Below, piece after piece: positions 1-15,000 of a DNA stretch of 64,000 nucleotides (within the stretch, counting starts at the first letter, position 1; every line of letters starts with the position of its first letter). The translations under genes were made by a program, and so were the position numbers. Source of the stretch: Tetracentron sinense (taxonomy: Eukaryota > Streptophyta > Magnoliopsida > Trochodendrales > Trochodendraceae); contig CM026562.1 of the NCBI GenBank assembly GCA_015143295.1, forward strand, positions 7,592,041 through 7,656,040. The letters are read 5' to 3'. Under the pieces are notes generated by a model. The model ran no database searches, was not told where the DNA came from, and was given only the letters and a program-made list of their open reading frames with translations.

Positions 1-3000
1 GCTACTCACTCACCTTGGTTTCAGTGTTCATACTGAAGGAAATGATAATGTACAAGATGAGCTCCACCAGGATATAAATGCTCTCAATCTTGATGAAAGG
101 GTAACAGATAAAGTGGGATTGGTGGGGGATAAAGAAGCTGTTGTATTCCCTACAGATAATGGGGAAGATTTCTTCAACAATCTTCAAAGCCCTAAAGCTG
201 GTCCACCTCTATCGTCTTCTGGTGATGACTTTGTTTTTGAAGGTGGTTCTGTTCCTAGTGGGGAACAAATGCATCAAGAATTAGATGGACAGGGGGATAG
301 CACTGACTCCTCATTTGATGATAGCATTCAACATTCTTTGGTTGTTGGAGACTACAAGGGAGCAGTTGCACATTGCATATCTGCAAATAGAATGGCTGAT
401 GCTTTAGTTATTGCTCATGTGGGTGGTGTTGCCTTGTGGGAGAGCACACGTGATCAGTATCTTAAAAAGAAGCATTCGTCTTACCTAAAGGTAGCTGAAA
501 TATTTGTCTTTTCATCTTGAAAGCAATGAAACAGTTTATCTTTTTACATTAATAGCAACATTGATTTATGTAGAAACCATAGATTTATACTATTTTCCAT
601 TAGCTTTCTGAAATATAGAATGATCACATCCTATTTTTGAGTTCCTCTTATTTGATAATGTTGTATCCACAGGTTGTATCTGCAATGGTGAACAATGATC
701 TCATGAGCCTTGTAAACACCAGGCCCTTGAAATCTTGGAAAGAAACACTTGCCCTTCTCTGCACTGTAAGTTGTTCAACCCCATAAGGAATGAAAATATA
801 ACTAAGTTGGTACTGTAATATCATGAGTACATTCAATACTAGATGAGATCCTTGTCATGGAGTGTTTCTATGCCAATGCGAGGAACTTTGGATACTAGGT
901 TCTTTTAAGGGCGTTTGTTCCATCTCAAACTACATGCAAATGTTTTTCTATTCTTAAATACATGGGGTTTCTACCTCTTGATGATGATTGTAATATGGGA
1001 AAAGATCCCCTTGCTTTAGTGAGGGAACTAGAATACATACTTGACCTGATATTGGCCATTGCCAAATGTTTGAAGCATACGGACCAATACAATCTCAGGT
1101 ATTCCTTTACTTAAGTATGGTGATCACTCCTAAATCCTAATATTATTTTATATACTGAAACAATAGCAACAGCTCTTTAGTCAATATTGTTATTATGCTG
1201 TTTCTGTACATGTAATTGTATAACCATTGAACTTGAAGTTACTACACTTGCTATAATATCTAATGCTATTTCTACAATCATTCTTAAACAGTTTGCACAG
1301 AAGGAGCAATGGACTTTGCTGTGTGACACTCTTGCTTCAAGACTAATGGTTGTTGGTAACACACTTGCTGCAACTCTCTGCTATATCTGTGCTGGAAATA
1401 TTGATAAAACAGTAGAAATTTGGTCATGGAATTTAAAAGCTGAGCATGAAATTTGGTCAGGGAAACCCTACATTGACCTTCTCCAGGTGGATGTTTTACT
1501 CAAAAGTTCTTGGAAACATATTTTTCTGGTCGAGCTAGCAAATTTACAACGCTTGTATATCTGTATAGGACTTAATGGAAAAGACTACCGTCCTTGCTTT
1601 GGCAACTGGGCAGAAGCAATTCAGTGCATCTTTGTCCAAGCTTGTTGGGAACTATGCTGAACTATTAGCAAGTCAAGGGCTTTTAACAACTGCAATGGAG
1701 TACTTAAAACTTTTGGGGTCTGAAGACTCATCACATGAGTTTGCTATCTTACGAGATCGCATAGCCCTCTCTGCAGAAGCTGGTATTTTCTATTGATATT
1801 ATCTTGTATGTGGTATTACTTATATTTATTGCATACTAGTATATTGATAATCAGGAAGTGTTAGTTAATAATCTCTAACTTTCAACAAATTGTTGGTTGA
1901 ATGCCCTTGCCGTTTTGTCTCAGAATGTACGATTTGTATTTGTGGCACATGGTACTCTTATTCTTGATGTCGTAGTTTTTATTAACATTTAATGTTTTAT
2001 GGAATTTGCTTCGAGTCTTAACATACATGGAATAAGGAGCTGGAAGGTCATTAATTTGTTCACATAAGATTGGGAGTTTTATAAATTGTTGTCATCCATG
2101 CTTATAGTCAGTTCTGATATGGTGCCAAATGATTATATTTGAAAGATGATGCCGCCCTCGTCTGTCACAAGTAGGTGATGCAATGTCTTGTGGTAGGCAT
2201 GATTTGAAATATTTTTCTATATCCCAAATATCTTTCCATATCACAGGGATGCGAAATATCCCTCACATGTAGTATTTGGTTTTACAATATATCCTTATAT
2301 CTCCGATATTTTCCCAATTTTTCTAATATATCACATGATATTTTTGATATTTTTGATATATCTTTTATAAATTAGGGATATTTAGCCCCTTAGTCTATAA
2401 AAGGGGGAAATCATGGTTGTCAAGGCGACAAACCCCATGGACACCTGAGGCGGTAGCCTGAGGCGCCCAAGGCGTTGCCTGATGAACTTTTTGCTGTAGA
2501 AATCCCCCCAATATGAGATCTATCTATAATGCATTTCCTTGAATATAGGGCCCTTCAATCGTATAATTTATAAAATTTTCATTGTCAAGATGCACTTTGA
2601 TAGAACCATCCTTGTAACACCCCCAAAGAAGGAACTTTTCATTAGGTCCTTAAGCATGTAAATTGATATTTGCATGAAAATGTGGGTCCTTACAATCCTT
2701 GGAGACAATCCTAGGAATAATAAAGGGGGACAAAACATAAAAAACAAAGTGTACAATGATTGTCGAAAGGAAAGAGAGGGGGATAAAAATTGAAAGAAAC
2801 AACAATTTTCAATGACAACCGAACAGAAGAGAGAGAGAGAGAGAGAGAGTAGACTCAATAAAAAATCGATAAATAGTCTGATAGTTTATGGGACAGCGAC
2901 GCCGAACAGGGAGAGAGAGAAGAAGAGGTCGTACTTCTTACTCTCATTTCTTTTTTTTTCTCAATTAAATTCAAGAAAAGTAATTAAAATAATATAATTA

Positions 3001-6000
3001 TGGGGCTTGCACTTAATTTAAATTATAAAACACCCCTTTAAATGACTTTATGAGAGTTGTTGGGTCCTAGAAGGAATTTGGGGTATTTAAAGGCCTTTTT
3101 TGTTATTGGGCTGCCTGAGCCTAGCTGTATGACGGTCACCTAGGTGATACCTTTGACAACCATGCAAAAAACATATGGGGACCATATGACTGTCCACAAA
3201 CTAGTGTTACTTAGTTCGCAACCTACTAGGAACCGGTTCGAAGCAAACCAGTTTGCAGTTTGGTTCGTTTGGGTTCGTGGAAATGGGCGAACCCTATACC
3301 CAGACCCAATAACTTTGGTTTGGCGAACTTTTTGTTTGGGTTTTGGCTGCTTTGTTCTTTAAGTTCGGTGAATTTGGCTTATGGGTTCGCAAACCAGTCA
3401 TAAAACATATATTTTTAATGCTTTTTTTAAAAAAAAATAAGTATTTATAATATATTTATTTACATGGTTAAAATATATATGTATTAATATTATATAAGCG
3501 AACCAAAATAAAGAACCGAGAATCGAACCGAGAAGCGAATTGTCTCATCCTACCCCTAGCGAACTGGGTTCACTCTAAAGTGGTGAATGGCGAACCCAAA
3601 TTCGAACCGAGCGTACCAACGAACGAGGTAACATTGCCATAAAGTGAGGGAGGGAGAGGGACCAATTGATCCACCAATTGAGTGAGAGAGAGGAAAGGTT
3701 AACAGAGGGAAGCATACTTGATAACGTTCGTCTCTACTTTCTTCTTCTATCTGCAAACCTTTTTTTTACGGATATACAAACTCTAACATATTATATGATA
3801 AAAGACATTAGGGATGCGTTTGGATTTATGGAATTGAAGAACGGAATTGTCAATTCCATGAGACAATTCTAATTTCATCGTTTGGGACACATTATAAATA
3901 GGGTGGAATTAAGATTTTCTAATTCCATAGAGAATTCAAGCAGTGATTTTAAAGAAAAATTTATAAGATTCAATTCCACAGTAAAATGGTCTTATTTGAC
4001 AACTCCACGCTGCTGTGGAATTTAAAAACAAAAAAGAAGCTTGATGGTTTCATTTTTCCAGGAATTTAATAGTGCATCCAAACGATAGAATTTTGAATTT
4101 CGTGGATTTTAATTCAGTATGTTTTAATTCCATGAAATTCAATTCTTTGGCTCAATTCCAATTCCATAAATCCAAACGCACCCTAGAAGTACATAAAATA
4201 TCATGCTTTTGGTTTATCAAACTACTACTCAAATAAAATAAAATTTTATGTACTTATACAATAACAATATTACATATATCAGAATTTTTAATAATGACTG
4301 CCTAGGTAGCTAGTCGCCTGATCCTTGCAGAGTGCCTGGTCGCCTAGGCGACCGCTTAAGGCGTTACCTTTAACAACTATGGGGGAAAATTAGACCAAAG
4401 GAGAAGGATTTGAGAAATTTTGAAGGAGTTTGAGAGAATTTTTCATTTTCTCGAGAAATTATCCACTTTGGTACCTACATATGTCACTTGTAGTCTAACT
4501 GTCTAAGTGCACCCCATTTACACCACATTTGGTGAACATTTTATAAAATATAAGAATTTTCTTCAAATTTTTTTTTATCGGTAAATGCAATTATATAAAA
4601 AAGGAAGATTCACAAAATATGAATCCCCTAGAGAAAAAAAAAACAACTACAACCACAGCCCTTCCCCAATCTAATTTACAAGATAACCTCATCTAACTCA
4701 ATCTCCACCGAGTCAAACTTAGTTGAGATCTAATCATGTAACAATGCGCGCGATCTCGAGCACACTCTCTCCAGAGATAACGCAGAATTCTCAAACACCC
4801 TCTGGTTCCGCTCTTTCCACAAAAACCAAGAGACCACCCCAGGGAGATAGGACCAGACGAACTCCATTGAACTGTCAAGGGAAACTAAGAGCCACCTGGA
4901 AAGCAACTCCTGCAAAGAAGAGGGAAACATTGTTAGGTGTCCTTAGTCTTAAACTAATGCAAATTGATCAATTTGATGCATTTATACTAGATTCCTTTCA
5001 AAATTTAAATTTCTTACTTTGGGGAGGAAATATTTGAGAGAACTCAATTTAAATTTCTTACGTTAGGGAGGAAATATTGAGGGAATTTCAATTTTTTTTA
5101 AAAAATTTAGCTTAACTCAATGTGGCGGGGTGAGTTGGATCATTGATGTATTATGTATGGAACTCTGATTGTGTATTTTTATTGTTATGATTGATGGAGT
5201 TCGTCTATTGTCTAGAGATAACAAAGGTCAATTCTCAGTGATATCCCTATATCAGACTCTACTTCTTAACCCAGACCACCACTTTCCTTATAAATCAGTA
5301 TGGAAGGCAGGCTTGCCTCCAAAGGGATCGTTCCTTTGATGTGTAGCATTGGACAAGATACTAACATGCAATCACCTTATGAGTAAAGGATAGCAGATGG
5401 TCAGTGACTGTTTTATGTGTTTGGACTTTGAAGAGACAGTTGATCACCTCTTGTTGCACTGCCCTTACGCCTGAAAGATTCAGGGCTATTTCCTCCCTCG
5501 CCTGGGAATCAACCGGGTCTTTCCTCTCTCCTTTCGAGACTTCTTATCTTGTAAGGCTCCGGTGTATCTGGGGAAGAGGGGTTCGTTGCTACTCATATCA
5601 GTAGCTTAGTCGCTATTGAAAGAAAGAAATTTAAGGGTTTTTGAGGATTCCCCTTCACCTCTTGCAAGAACCTACCATAAGGTAGAGCACTTCTTGAAGC
5701 AGTGGTGCTCATTTTGGAGAATTTTGACTTAGCATGTTTGTATTGTTTATTGAAATTTTATTTGTATTTTTATCTTCTAAATGTTTAACCTTTTCTTTAG
5801 TCTTTAGAGTTTTGGCTCATGCTCTTGTGACATGTTCTCCCTTGTAATCTCTCTTTGTTATTGATTCTCTTATTACCGATTAAAAAAGGGATGATCTTTG
5901 CCCTAATTCCTCTTGCATCTCTTATGTACATTGTCATTGTCATTGTTGTTGTAGTTTTTTTTTTGTTTTTTTTTTTTGTGATTATCAAATGTGAATTAAC

Positions 6001-9000
6001 ATCTATTTTAACATTTCCTGAGGTTTCATTGTCCTTTTTTTTAAAAAATATTTTTCCCATTTTCTCAATTTTTTCCTTTGACGTGCAAGAAATTCCCCGC
6101 AAAACGATATATCCCACAATAGGTCTTTTTTCCAAGGTGCGACTTCCTGCGATATCGACATTCAGAACCTTGGTGGTAGGTGATGGAACAGTTAAAATAA
6201 GAATCAATAGACACCCACTAAATGTAAATAACCACAAACAACCATTTGAAATAGGAAAAATAAAATCAATAACAATTGACGGAAAATGTCGTAATCACAA
6301 AAATTGACCAACGCTCATAATCATAGCTATATCCAGAGCCATAGGATCCTAATCATGGTTTCAAAATATCAGTATCAATATGAGTATCGGTAAGGCGATT
6401 TTAGTATACGTATTGGATTATCAGTCCAATACGCTTCAGTACATCGGAAAAACTAAGATGCGCTCCGAATACGCAAACAAAAGCTTAAATACCTTGCATA
6501 ATACTTACTTTAATGCAAATATAAGCTAAAAACAAATTAAATGAAGTCCCCCAACTACATTTATAACCATACATATGATGGTTAAGAAATCTATAAGTGA
6601 AAACAGTTGTTGATATCTGCATCTCTTCCCTCATCCTCCTTAATATGATTCATTAGAGTTATCATCAATTCATTTTATTTTTGGTAGCCTCCTGTATGAT
6701 ATTTATACTAATACGAAATGGACGATACGGATCGTTTATTAGTTATTTATGTTTTCATTCATTGTGTAATTATAATTGTATTTGCTACTTTGTCTTTAAG
6801 TCACTTCTCATGACTTCATATTTGATAAATTCGGTTCTTATAACTCATTTTATTTTTTAAAAGTTTAATTTGATTTTTTTTGAAGAAAAAAATTATATGT
6901 ATCATCTGGAATCGTTACCGAAACCGATACGTATAGGTTTCGGTTGGGACCAATACATACCCCGAAACTGTATTATTAATCCTTGGTCCAGTCTCACCAA
7001 GTCTAGCATTGCTGCTTGGTCTAGCTCCTCCCATCATATTGCCCCTTAGGGTTTTTCTCTCCTTAGTTGCTCGATGTTTCTCTGTCTCTTTCTTATTCAG
7101 GTGTGCTCTCACTGCCTGACTAATCTCTTGAGGGCACTTAGGGCAAATGTTAGCCACCCGATAATTCCAACACCTAGAAACTCAAACTCACAAAATTTGC
7201 ATCTCGCCCTTAATCTATGACCATCAATTGGGTTTGCATACTACCACCATACATCTTCAATGTGCTCATCACTCTTCTTTGGCACCATCTCAAACATGTT
7301 TCAAACATTGATAATATATGGCATTTCAGAGTAGCCAATTAAAAAGTTTAAATTTCTTTCTAACAATATAAATCTAAATTTTATTTTTAAGTTTGAAAAT
7401 AACTTTTTGTAAAGTATATAAAATTTCAGAGTACACTTTTAAGTTATATATACTTATTTGAATGCAATATACATACAAAAAAGAAATTAATTAAATTTTT
7501 CCTTAAAAATGTTTTTAATTTTCAGATTTTGAAAAAGAAACCATTGGAAAAATTGTTAATTTTTTTAAAAAAAGAGTTTGGATGTATGGATTTCGAATGA
7601 AATTGAAAGATCTAGTCATTTTGGGTTGATTACAACCTATTTTCATGAATTTTAAAACCAAAATGGAAAAAATAATAAAATTGTATATAACCTCGAAAAA
7701 TTTGGGATACCCTTCAATCCAAATCAAACACTAAGATCTTCGTTTTTAACCTAAAAATCAATAATAAAATTGTTGTTTTAGGCTTAGAAATTGTTTAGGG
7801 AGTAAATTTTGTTCAAAAATGGGTTTAGAGGTGTTTTGAAACACCAAAAATGAGGCTACATTCGGTATGAATGTGTCGACCAATGTTGTATAGTATTGAC
7901 TGATTTGTTTTATAAAAAAAGTGCAACAAAATAAGGGGTACCGGCATACCACATTGTATCAGTCCGTACTGGGGTTATAGACTGATACTCCTGGTACAAA
8001 CCGATACCGTGCGATACATATGGACTCAATATATTATTGTGTATCAGCATACCGGTAATGTTCAAAAATGGTATGTACCAGCCCATTTCGCCCGGTACAT
8101 ACTAAAATTTCATACCATGATCCTAATTTAACTGTGGGTAGTGCTCGTCCATAATCCATGTGTCCCATATGATACCTGGGACCATGTGCCATTTTTGTTA
8201 TAATGGTAGCCACATCTATACAAAATAGTTGAAGTAATAATACCTTACTCCAGTCCAATGCCCATAAGAACAAAAGATTGTGTGAGACTAATGAGGAACC
8301 ATCAGTCACACAACACATCAAAAAGGGGGGAGGGGAGACACTAATGGTTCGTACAATAGAAAATGAATCAGGATAGATGCATACCCGTCCTTATACTAGA
8401 AAGGAAAAAAACAGAAATGAAAAGAGATAAAAATAGAGACATACATGGACCAATTTCAAATATGTTTCCTTTTCTTGCTTCTTCTCCTCTCTTCTTTTTT
8501 TTCTTGCAATTCCTTAGAAAAAATAGCTTCTAAAATAATCTCTTCGCTACTTTCCTATTTACACTCAACATACAAAAGTGCAATGCATAGTTTTATTTTA
8601 TTATATTATCCATACGAATGAACAAAACTAAAGTTTCTACCTAAAAAAATAAAAGTAAATTAGATTTGTGTCTTAGGTACGAGTCCAAACTTGCCATCAA
8701 ATCACTATCTTGTTGCCACACATTATTAGGCCAACTTTTTTTTGGGAGAGATCTTAAACTGCAAAAAAAAGGGGATTGACATAAGCTATATGAACAAAAG
8801 TTTATTTTAACTAGGACAAACTATGTGACTAATTGTATACAATAATATTTATTTTTGATTAATAACTGTAAACATAGTTTGTTAAGGACTTGACATGCTT
8901 TGAGACTAATCGCATTATGGACTAATCGTATACTTGATTAGTTTTGGCCATCCGTCTTAGAAGCGTCTTCGGATCAATCATCTCCTCTCTACAGGGTACC

Positions 9001-12000
9001 TTTGTGAGCAGACAAATTTTAGATGGCATACTCATTGCATAATAATGTGTGGACAAGCGTCTTAAGTCCAAAATCCCAAGGCTTATTTGCAAAGAGTGAG
9101 ATTTGGCCCCAAGAGAAGAAAGTGGATATTAGCCTGTGTATCCTTTGCCTTGTTCTCGATCCTTCTTAACGGAAGTTCTAAAGGATTCTTCAGAAGCTCT
9201 GAGGGGTTACAACTGGGGGACCCTCTGTCTCTGGCGCTCATCGTAGTGGAAGCCCAGAGTCGGATGTTGGCTAGAGCGAATGGGCAAGCACTTGTAGGTT
9301 TTTCCATGGCCTTGGAGCGTCTCAATATCTCGTACTTACAATTTGCACATGATACTTTAGTACTTTGTGGAGCTTCTTGTTCACAACTTATCAATCTCTG
9401 ATGTATTCTGAGATGTTTTGAAGCAGTGTTGGGCCTCAAAGTTAATCTGGGAAAAAGCAAAATTGTGCCAGTAGGAGATATAAATCATCTAGATCTCTTG
9501 GCCAGGTGCTTTGGTTGCAAGACACAGTCCTTCCCCTCTACCTACCTTGGCCTTTCCCTAGGGGCTTCTTTCAAATCCAAAGCCGTTTGGGCTCTGATTA
9601 TTGAAAGATCTTCATCTAGGCTAGCAGGTTGGAAGTCTTATCTCCTTTCCTTAGGCATAAATTTGACCTTTATCAAAAGTACTCTTAGGACTCTCCCTAC
9701 TTTTCATTACCTATCCAGCCTTACACTTCCAAGGTCCATAGCCCTGTCCCTCAACCAACTCCACTTAATGCGGTAAATAAGGCCCTTCTGGGTAAATGGG
9801 TATGCAGGTTTGGCGAAGATCGAGAGTCTGTTGAGGAAGGTGAGTGTCGCTAAATATGAGGTAGTCTCCTCTTGGATGCCTAAGGAGGTGAGGGGTCCCC
9901 ACAGTGTGGGCCTTTGGAAAGGTATCATGGTTATAGCTAAAGTATTAGATCATTTCATTAGGTTCAAACTGGGAATTGGGGTCGAAATCCAATTGGGGTC
10001 GAAATTCAAACTAGGGAATCATGTTCTGAGATGCGCGCCCGTTCGTCATAAACACACAAGCGGAAGACTTTACCCATGAAAATACGAGAAATTTAAACAT
10101 TTATTAGATGCTTCCAAAAAGCAAATAACACCTGTCATCACAATAGCCATCATACAAACCATATACCTGTAGTATTTACATCAAGTCTATTTTACAAAAA
10201 TAGGCGCCTCTAACAGTTTGTACAATCTTTCAAAATGTCCATTTGAACTTTTCACTTACTGGTCAGCAGCTCTGAGATCTGCTGACATAAAAAGTCAGTG
10301 AGCTATGAAGCCCAATAAAACCACAGTCCTTCTAAACTATTTTCTACATAATAACACGCATCAATAATGATATAATAAACAATTCAATTTGCATGTTACA
10401 GTAAAATAGAACAATATATAATAAATTGTGACCCAAGGTCACTTAGGGTTACGTCACCGTAACCGAGGTTACCGACCTCTCATTATTTTCCAATTATGTA
10501 GTTCATTTATGAACTGGTGTTCACATTACCCATTTATCATTTCAATCATCAATCATGTTTCATTTCAAGTCTTTAGACTCTATTAACTGGCCAAAGCCCA
10601 TAAAAGTTCATTTTATAATCTCTAAATCACAACCATACATGGAGTCATTTAGACTCACATACACTGTTCCGGCTTTCACCTGAACACAACCAAACCTTAG
10701 GTATACCAATCCAACCCACCTAGAATCCGACGATTCCATATCGAACCCTGAGTACACCAACTTAGACAATTATACCAACCCTGAGTATACCGACTCAGAC
10801 AACTTCGTATCCGAAGCTTACACACACAACCTGGGCATTCACCCAATAAGGACATACTTCTCAATTCAATTGACTGACAACATCTACTGTGTATTTGCCA
10901 CCATCGCCCTAGGTATCAGTCAAGAAGGAACCCCGATCAACCTGTCTATGGTCATCTTCTGGCTAGTTTATGGAGGAAGCCCGACATCTTTACCAATGCT
11001 GGCATCTTCTGACGTTCCACCAAGAAGGGACCCTGATAGACACGGTGCCGACATTTTTTGACCCAACCAGAGAGGAACCCCGGACTATACACTGTCTGAT
11101 GTTCAACCATTTTAAACTCCCTAGGAATCTGACATCTCCCGACTATCAGTCACGGAGGAACCACAGGCCATGCAGGACACCGCCACTCCTGACCTAGTCC
11201 AAGAGACACCACAGACGTCCTAAACAAACAGACCGACATCTCCCGACTATCAGTCATGGAGGAACCTCGGGCCTTACTGGACATCGTCTCTCCTGACTTA
11301 GTCAAAGAGGAACCACGGACTATACTTTAAACTCTGGTTAGGTTTTTTAATCACAGGTTAACCCCAGTTAATCCAAGCCTTGCTTGATTAACTGAAATAC
11401 TTGGGTCTCGCACCCATGAACCAAATCTGGTAACACACCGTCCCTTAAGGGAACGTTTCCAGGATAATGGATGTGTTTATAGCCTTATACAACCTGCAAA
11501 ACAACTTTTTGTCACCCTAGAGTGGCGACACAATTTACCCGGGACCTGATCTGGGCTCCCCGAAGGTTCACATAAAATCACAATATCATATAGGGGTCTC
11601 GGACCCTTTTTCCATCCACGTTATTCACACAGTGAGCCTAAATCCGGGGTTTTGACACCCGAAACCGAGGGCTACACTCCCCTACTCATTTTTCACGCAC
11701 ATCCACCCTTCCACACATCACATAGGGGTCTCCGACCATTTTTCATTCACGCCAAAAGACATGCATATACTTCATATAAAAGAATATAGGAAAATAAGGG
11801 AAAAAAGAGAAGAAAAGAAAGGAGTTTTACCTATTTCACGCTTTTCGAGGCGACTGACGCAAAAAGGGGCTCCGCCAATGCGTCTAGGAGGGCGATCAAC
11901 CCCAAGGTAAAGCTCCTCTCTCTCTAACTTTCACTTTCTCTCTTTACCTTTTTTTCTCTCTACATGCCAAACGAGACGCCGGAGAGAAAATCAGACGCCA

Positions 12001-15000
12001 CCAACAAGTCGGGAGCATCGAAATATGTAAAGATGGATTCTCTCTTTCTTTCTCTCTCTACCACTTTCTCTCTCTAGATTTTCTCTCTAGAAAATCTGGA
12101 GCAGAACTTCTCTCCCAATTTATGCCATGTGAAAATGAGGAGCTTAGTCCCCTTATATAGACCCAAGGTGGGGTGAGATCATGTGCAAGGCACATGACCA
12201 TTAATGGTGTGCAGAGTTGACAGGTCAACTCGTTTGACCGATTGACTGTTTGACCGATTTCTGATTTTTTTCGCATTTGTGGCCTTCGAAACCCTACTAT
12301 ATAAAATCCGATTTTGACGAAACTTTAGGTGACCGAACTTGGGGCAGTTCGACGCCTGTTGTAAAAATTTCGGGGAAAAATATTAAGTTTTGACAGTAAA
12401 AAGTAATTCTGGAAGGAAATTGCAAAATCCACTAATTTCCTGATTTCGGACACAAAACACGTTGCTGTTTCTTTATATGAAATGATGAATTGACAAAAGG
12501 ACAAAAGGTCGTCCTTACGGCCAACCGGGACGTTATGGTACAAGCCGCATGGATTTCTATTAGAATCCCCAATAAATATGGAGTCCCAATTGAAATCCGG
12601 ACAATCTAGAATTTCCTGATTTTCTCGATTTTCTTACATTTAAGACCATCGGGGTCTCGCGAATCGATACGCGACGGAATTGGAACGACGGGTGATCGTC
12701 CAGATAGTCGACCCGTACATTGTGTACAATTTTCGAGTAAAAACACTGGAGTTTCCTCAATACAATCCAATCTCGAGCAAAACCCACTTTTTAATAATTT
12801 GACAAACACTTAACTAATTAAACTCAATTAAGGACCCATAAATGCATAATTTTATTATATTAAAATTCAGGGTCGTTATACATTTCCTTCTTACTCTCAA
12901 TAAAAAGGCTTCAATTGCTGAATGCATTGAGAGGTTGGGTAGCGAGCTAGCCTGGTGTCCTAGATTACAGAGAGATTTAAATGATTAGGAAGTTGAGGAT
13001 ATACAGCGGCTTCTAGCTCGGTTGAGTTCCTCCTCCCTTAAATCCCATTTCAGTGATTATGGGATTTGGTGCAGAAGTAACAATGGTCGATTATCAGTGA
13101 GATCATACTTACTCTTTTGTCTCTGCACCTTTGCACTCATTTCCTTATAAGGCTGTCTGGGCTAGCTATGTGCCAACGAAGGTGTCTTTTTTCCTCTGGT
13201 CCATTGCTCAAAATAAAATTCTTACTACTGATCACTTAAAGAGCAGATGGTGGAGCATAGCAAACTGTTGTTATTTGTGCCTTAATGAGGAAGAGACCGT
13301 GAATCGTTTGCTCTTGCACTGTCCGGTTGTTTTTGGGCTTTGAGCTTCTTTCTTGTCTCAAATAGGTGTAGAGTGGGTCTTCCCTTTTTCCTTTATGAAC
13401 TTCTTATCGGGTAGGCAATTGACGACTTCGGTGGGTGCTAAGGAAGCAATTTGGACTATATTGCCTCATTTGCTCTTGTATTGTTTGGTTGTCTTTGGGA
13501 TTTGAGCTTCTTTCTTGTCTCAGATAGGTGTGGAGTGGGTCTTCCCTTTTTCCTTTATGAGTTTCTTATTGGGTAGGCAATTGACGACTTCGGTGGGTGC
13601 TAAGGAAGCAATTTGGACTATACTGCCTGATGCTATTCGTGGTCTATTTGGAAAGAGGAATAGTCGCGTATTCGACAATTCTTCCTCTCCATATCCTCGA
13701 ATCCTAGCCCATGTTTGGCGATTGATTGGACTGGAGTTCCACAAGTCAGTTGGGTCAAGAAGTGAGGGAAACTTTATTAGTGTGAAGAGGAAGTCTGTAT
13801 TTGTTATACTCTTTATTGTTTTGTCTTTGTCTGCCTTTTAGATTCTATAGTTTAAATCCGTGTAAACTGTTGTATCCTATTTGCTTTATAATATATATGA
13901 TATTTACCAATAAAGAAAACAATTTAATATGCGTTTTACTTTTAAGATCTTCATTTCTAGTTTTTTTATTTACTTTGTATTGTTTGCAATAATTTTGATT
14001 CTATTAATTTTTTCTCATTTTTCCTCTTTCATAGTAAATTCATATAACATTATAATAATTTTTATTTTTTAAAAACTTGTCGACTCAACTTGAAACTCGG
14101 CTAAGTCAATTCAACTTGATAGGGCGAGTTGACTCACCCCCAAACTCGACCCCAACCATAGGTCCATAGTTACAAATTCAGACTTACTGCAATTATTCGG
14201 CTTCAGAAAAATTCAGAAAATTTTATTTATTTTTTAAAAAATGTCAATCACGATATGAAAATAATAAAAAATATGATTTTTTAATTATGAAAAATTATAA
14301 ATAAAAATATTTCACATATTAGATATTTATTTGAGTCATTTGAAAATTTCGTAAATGATTTGCAATGTTCACAACTTTTTTATATTTGGAAAGTTGTGAA
14401 AAGTTCATGAGTTAATTGTTCAGCGAAACTCTGTTAATTATTTGGGATTTTTTTGAAAAAAAACGGAGAGAACTTTGTTACTATGGTCCCAAACAGCCGA
14501 TTCGACTTGTCTCAATCAACTATGTTGACTCGACTGAGTTTCGCAATGGCAGATCCGTCTTTAAAAATATTTAAAATGGGGAGGGGGATTAGGGCTTCCA
14601 TTCGAAGAAAGAAGAAGAAGAGGGAGGCTCCCTCCCTCTCACCCCAGCCGACAGGTAGTATACTCTCTTTAAGCTCCTTCTTATTGAAGCCCTCTCTTGT
14701 CAGTCGTCCCTCTCTCTCTCCCAATCCTATTTTTTGGGTTTGACGAGTTCGAGGATGCACAACAGTAGTAGGGGCATTAAGACTAGAGTTTTTGTAGTGC
14801 TAGCGGGAGTGCAAGTTCCAAGTCTGACTCTGACACCTGTGTCCGTGTCTGTGGAACATAGATTGTTGTGTTCTATTTTCAACGCATTTTCCAAGCAATT
14901 TACTCGTTATGGGCTGTACTTCCCAAATAGATCATTGCTGTATTATATCTGCACCCATACTTGGTAACTATGCTTATGGGTCTTAGGTTGGTTATTCGTG

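Larger units (their letters stand above)
2413..4380 (+). mobile_element. Non-autonomous Mutator-like (MULE-type) element, copy 1
   Basis: It begins CATGGTTGTCAAGGCGAC and ends with the imperfect inverted complement CCTTTAACAACTAT. It is flanked by GGGGGAAAT (2404-2412) and GGGGGAAAA (4381-4389), a near-perfect 9-bp duplication as expected for Mutator-like elements. Copy 2 at 16488-19779 has a perfect 9-bp duplication, and copy 3 starts at 27580. An internal end-like motif (CTTTGACAACCATG at about 3151-3164) suggests a composite of two units. No transposase reading frame survives. MITE-like segments at 3200-3640 and 3809-4185 sit inside. Confidence 0.75.

Noticed and set aside
5797..6307. Open frames of about 150 codons on both strands
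   Set aside because: They arise from T-rich low-complexity sequence inside a dispersed repeat. No motif, no splice context, and both strands are open at once.
10870..11197. Possible short genes inside the solo-LTR-like insertion
   Set aside because: The frames cover degenerate LTR-internal repeats and overlap each other without a recognisable domain.
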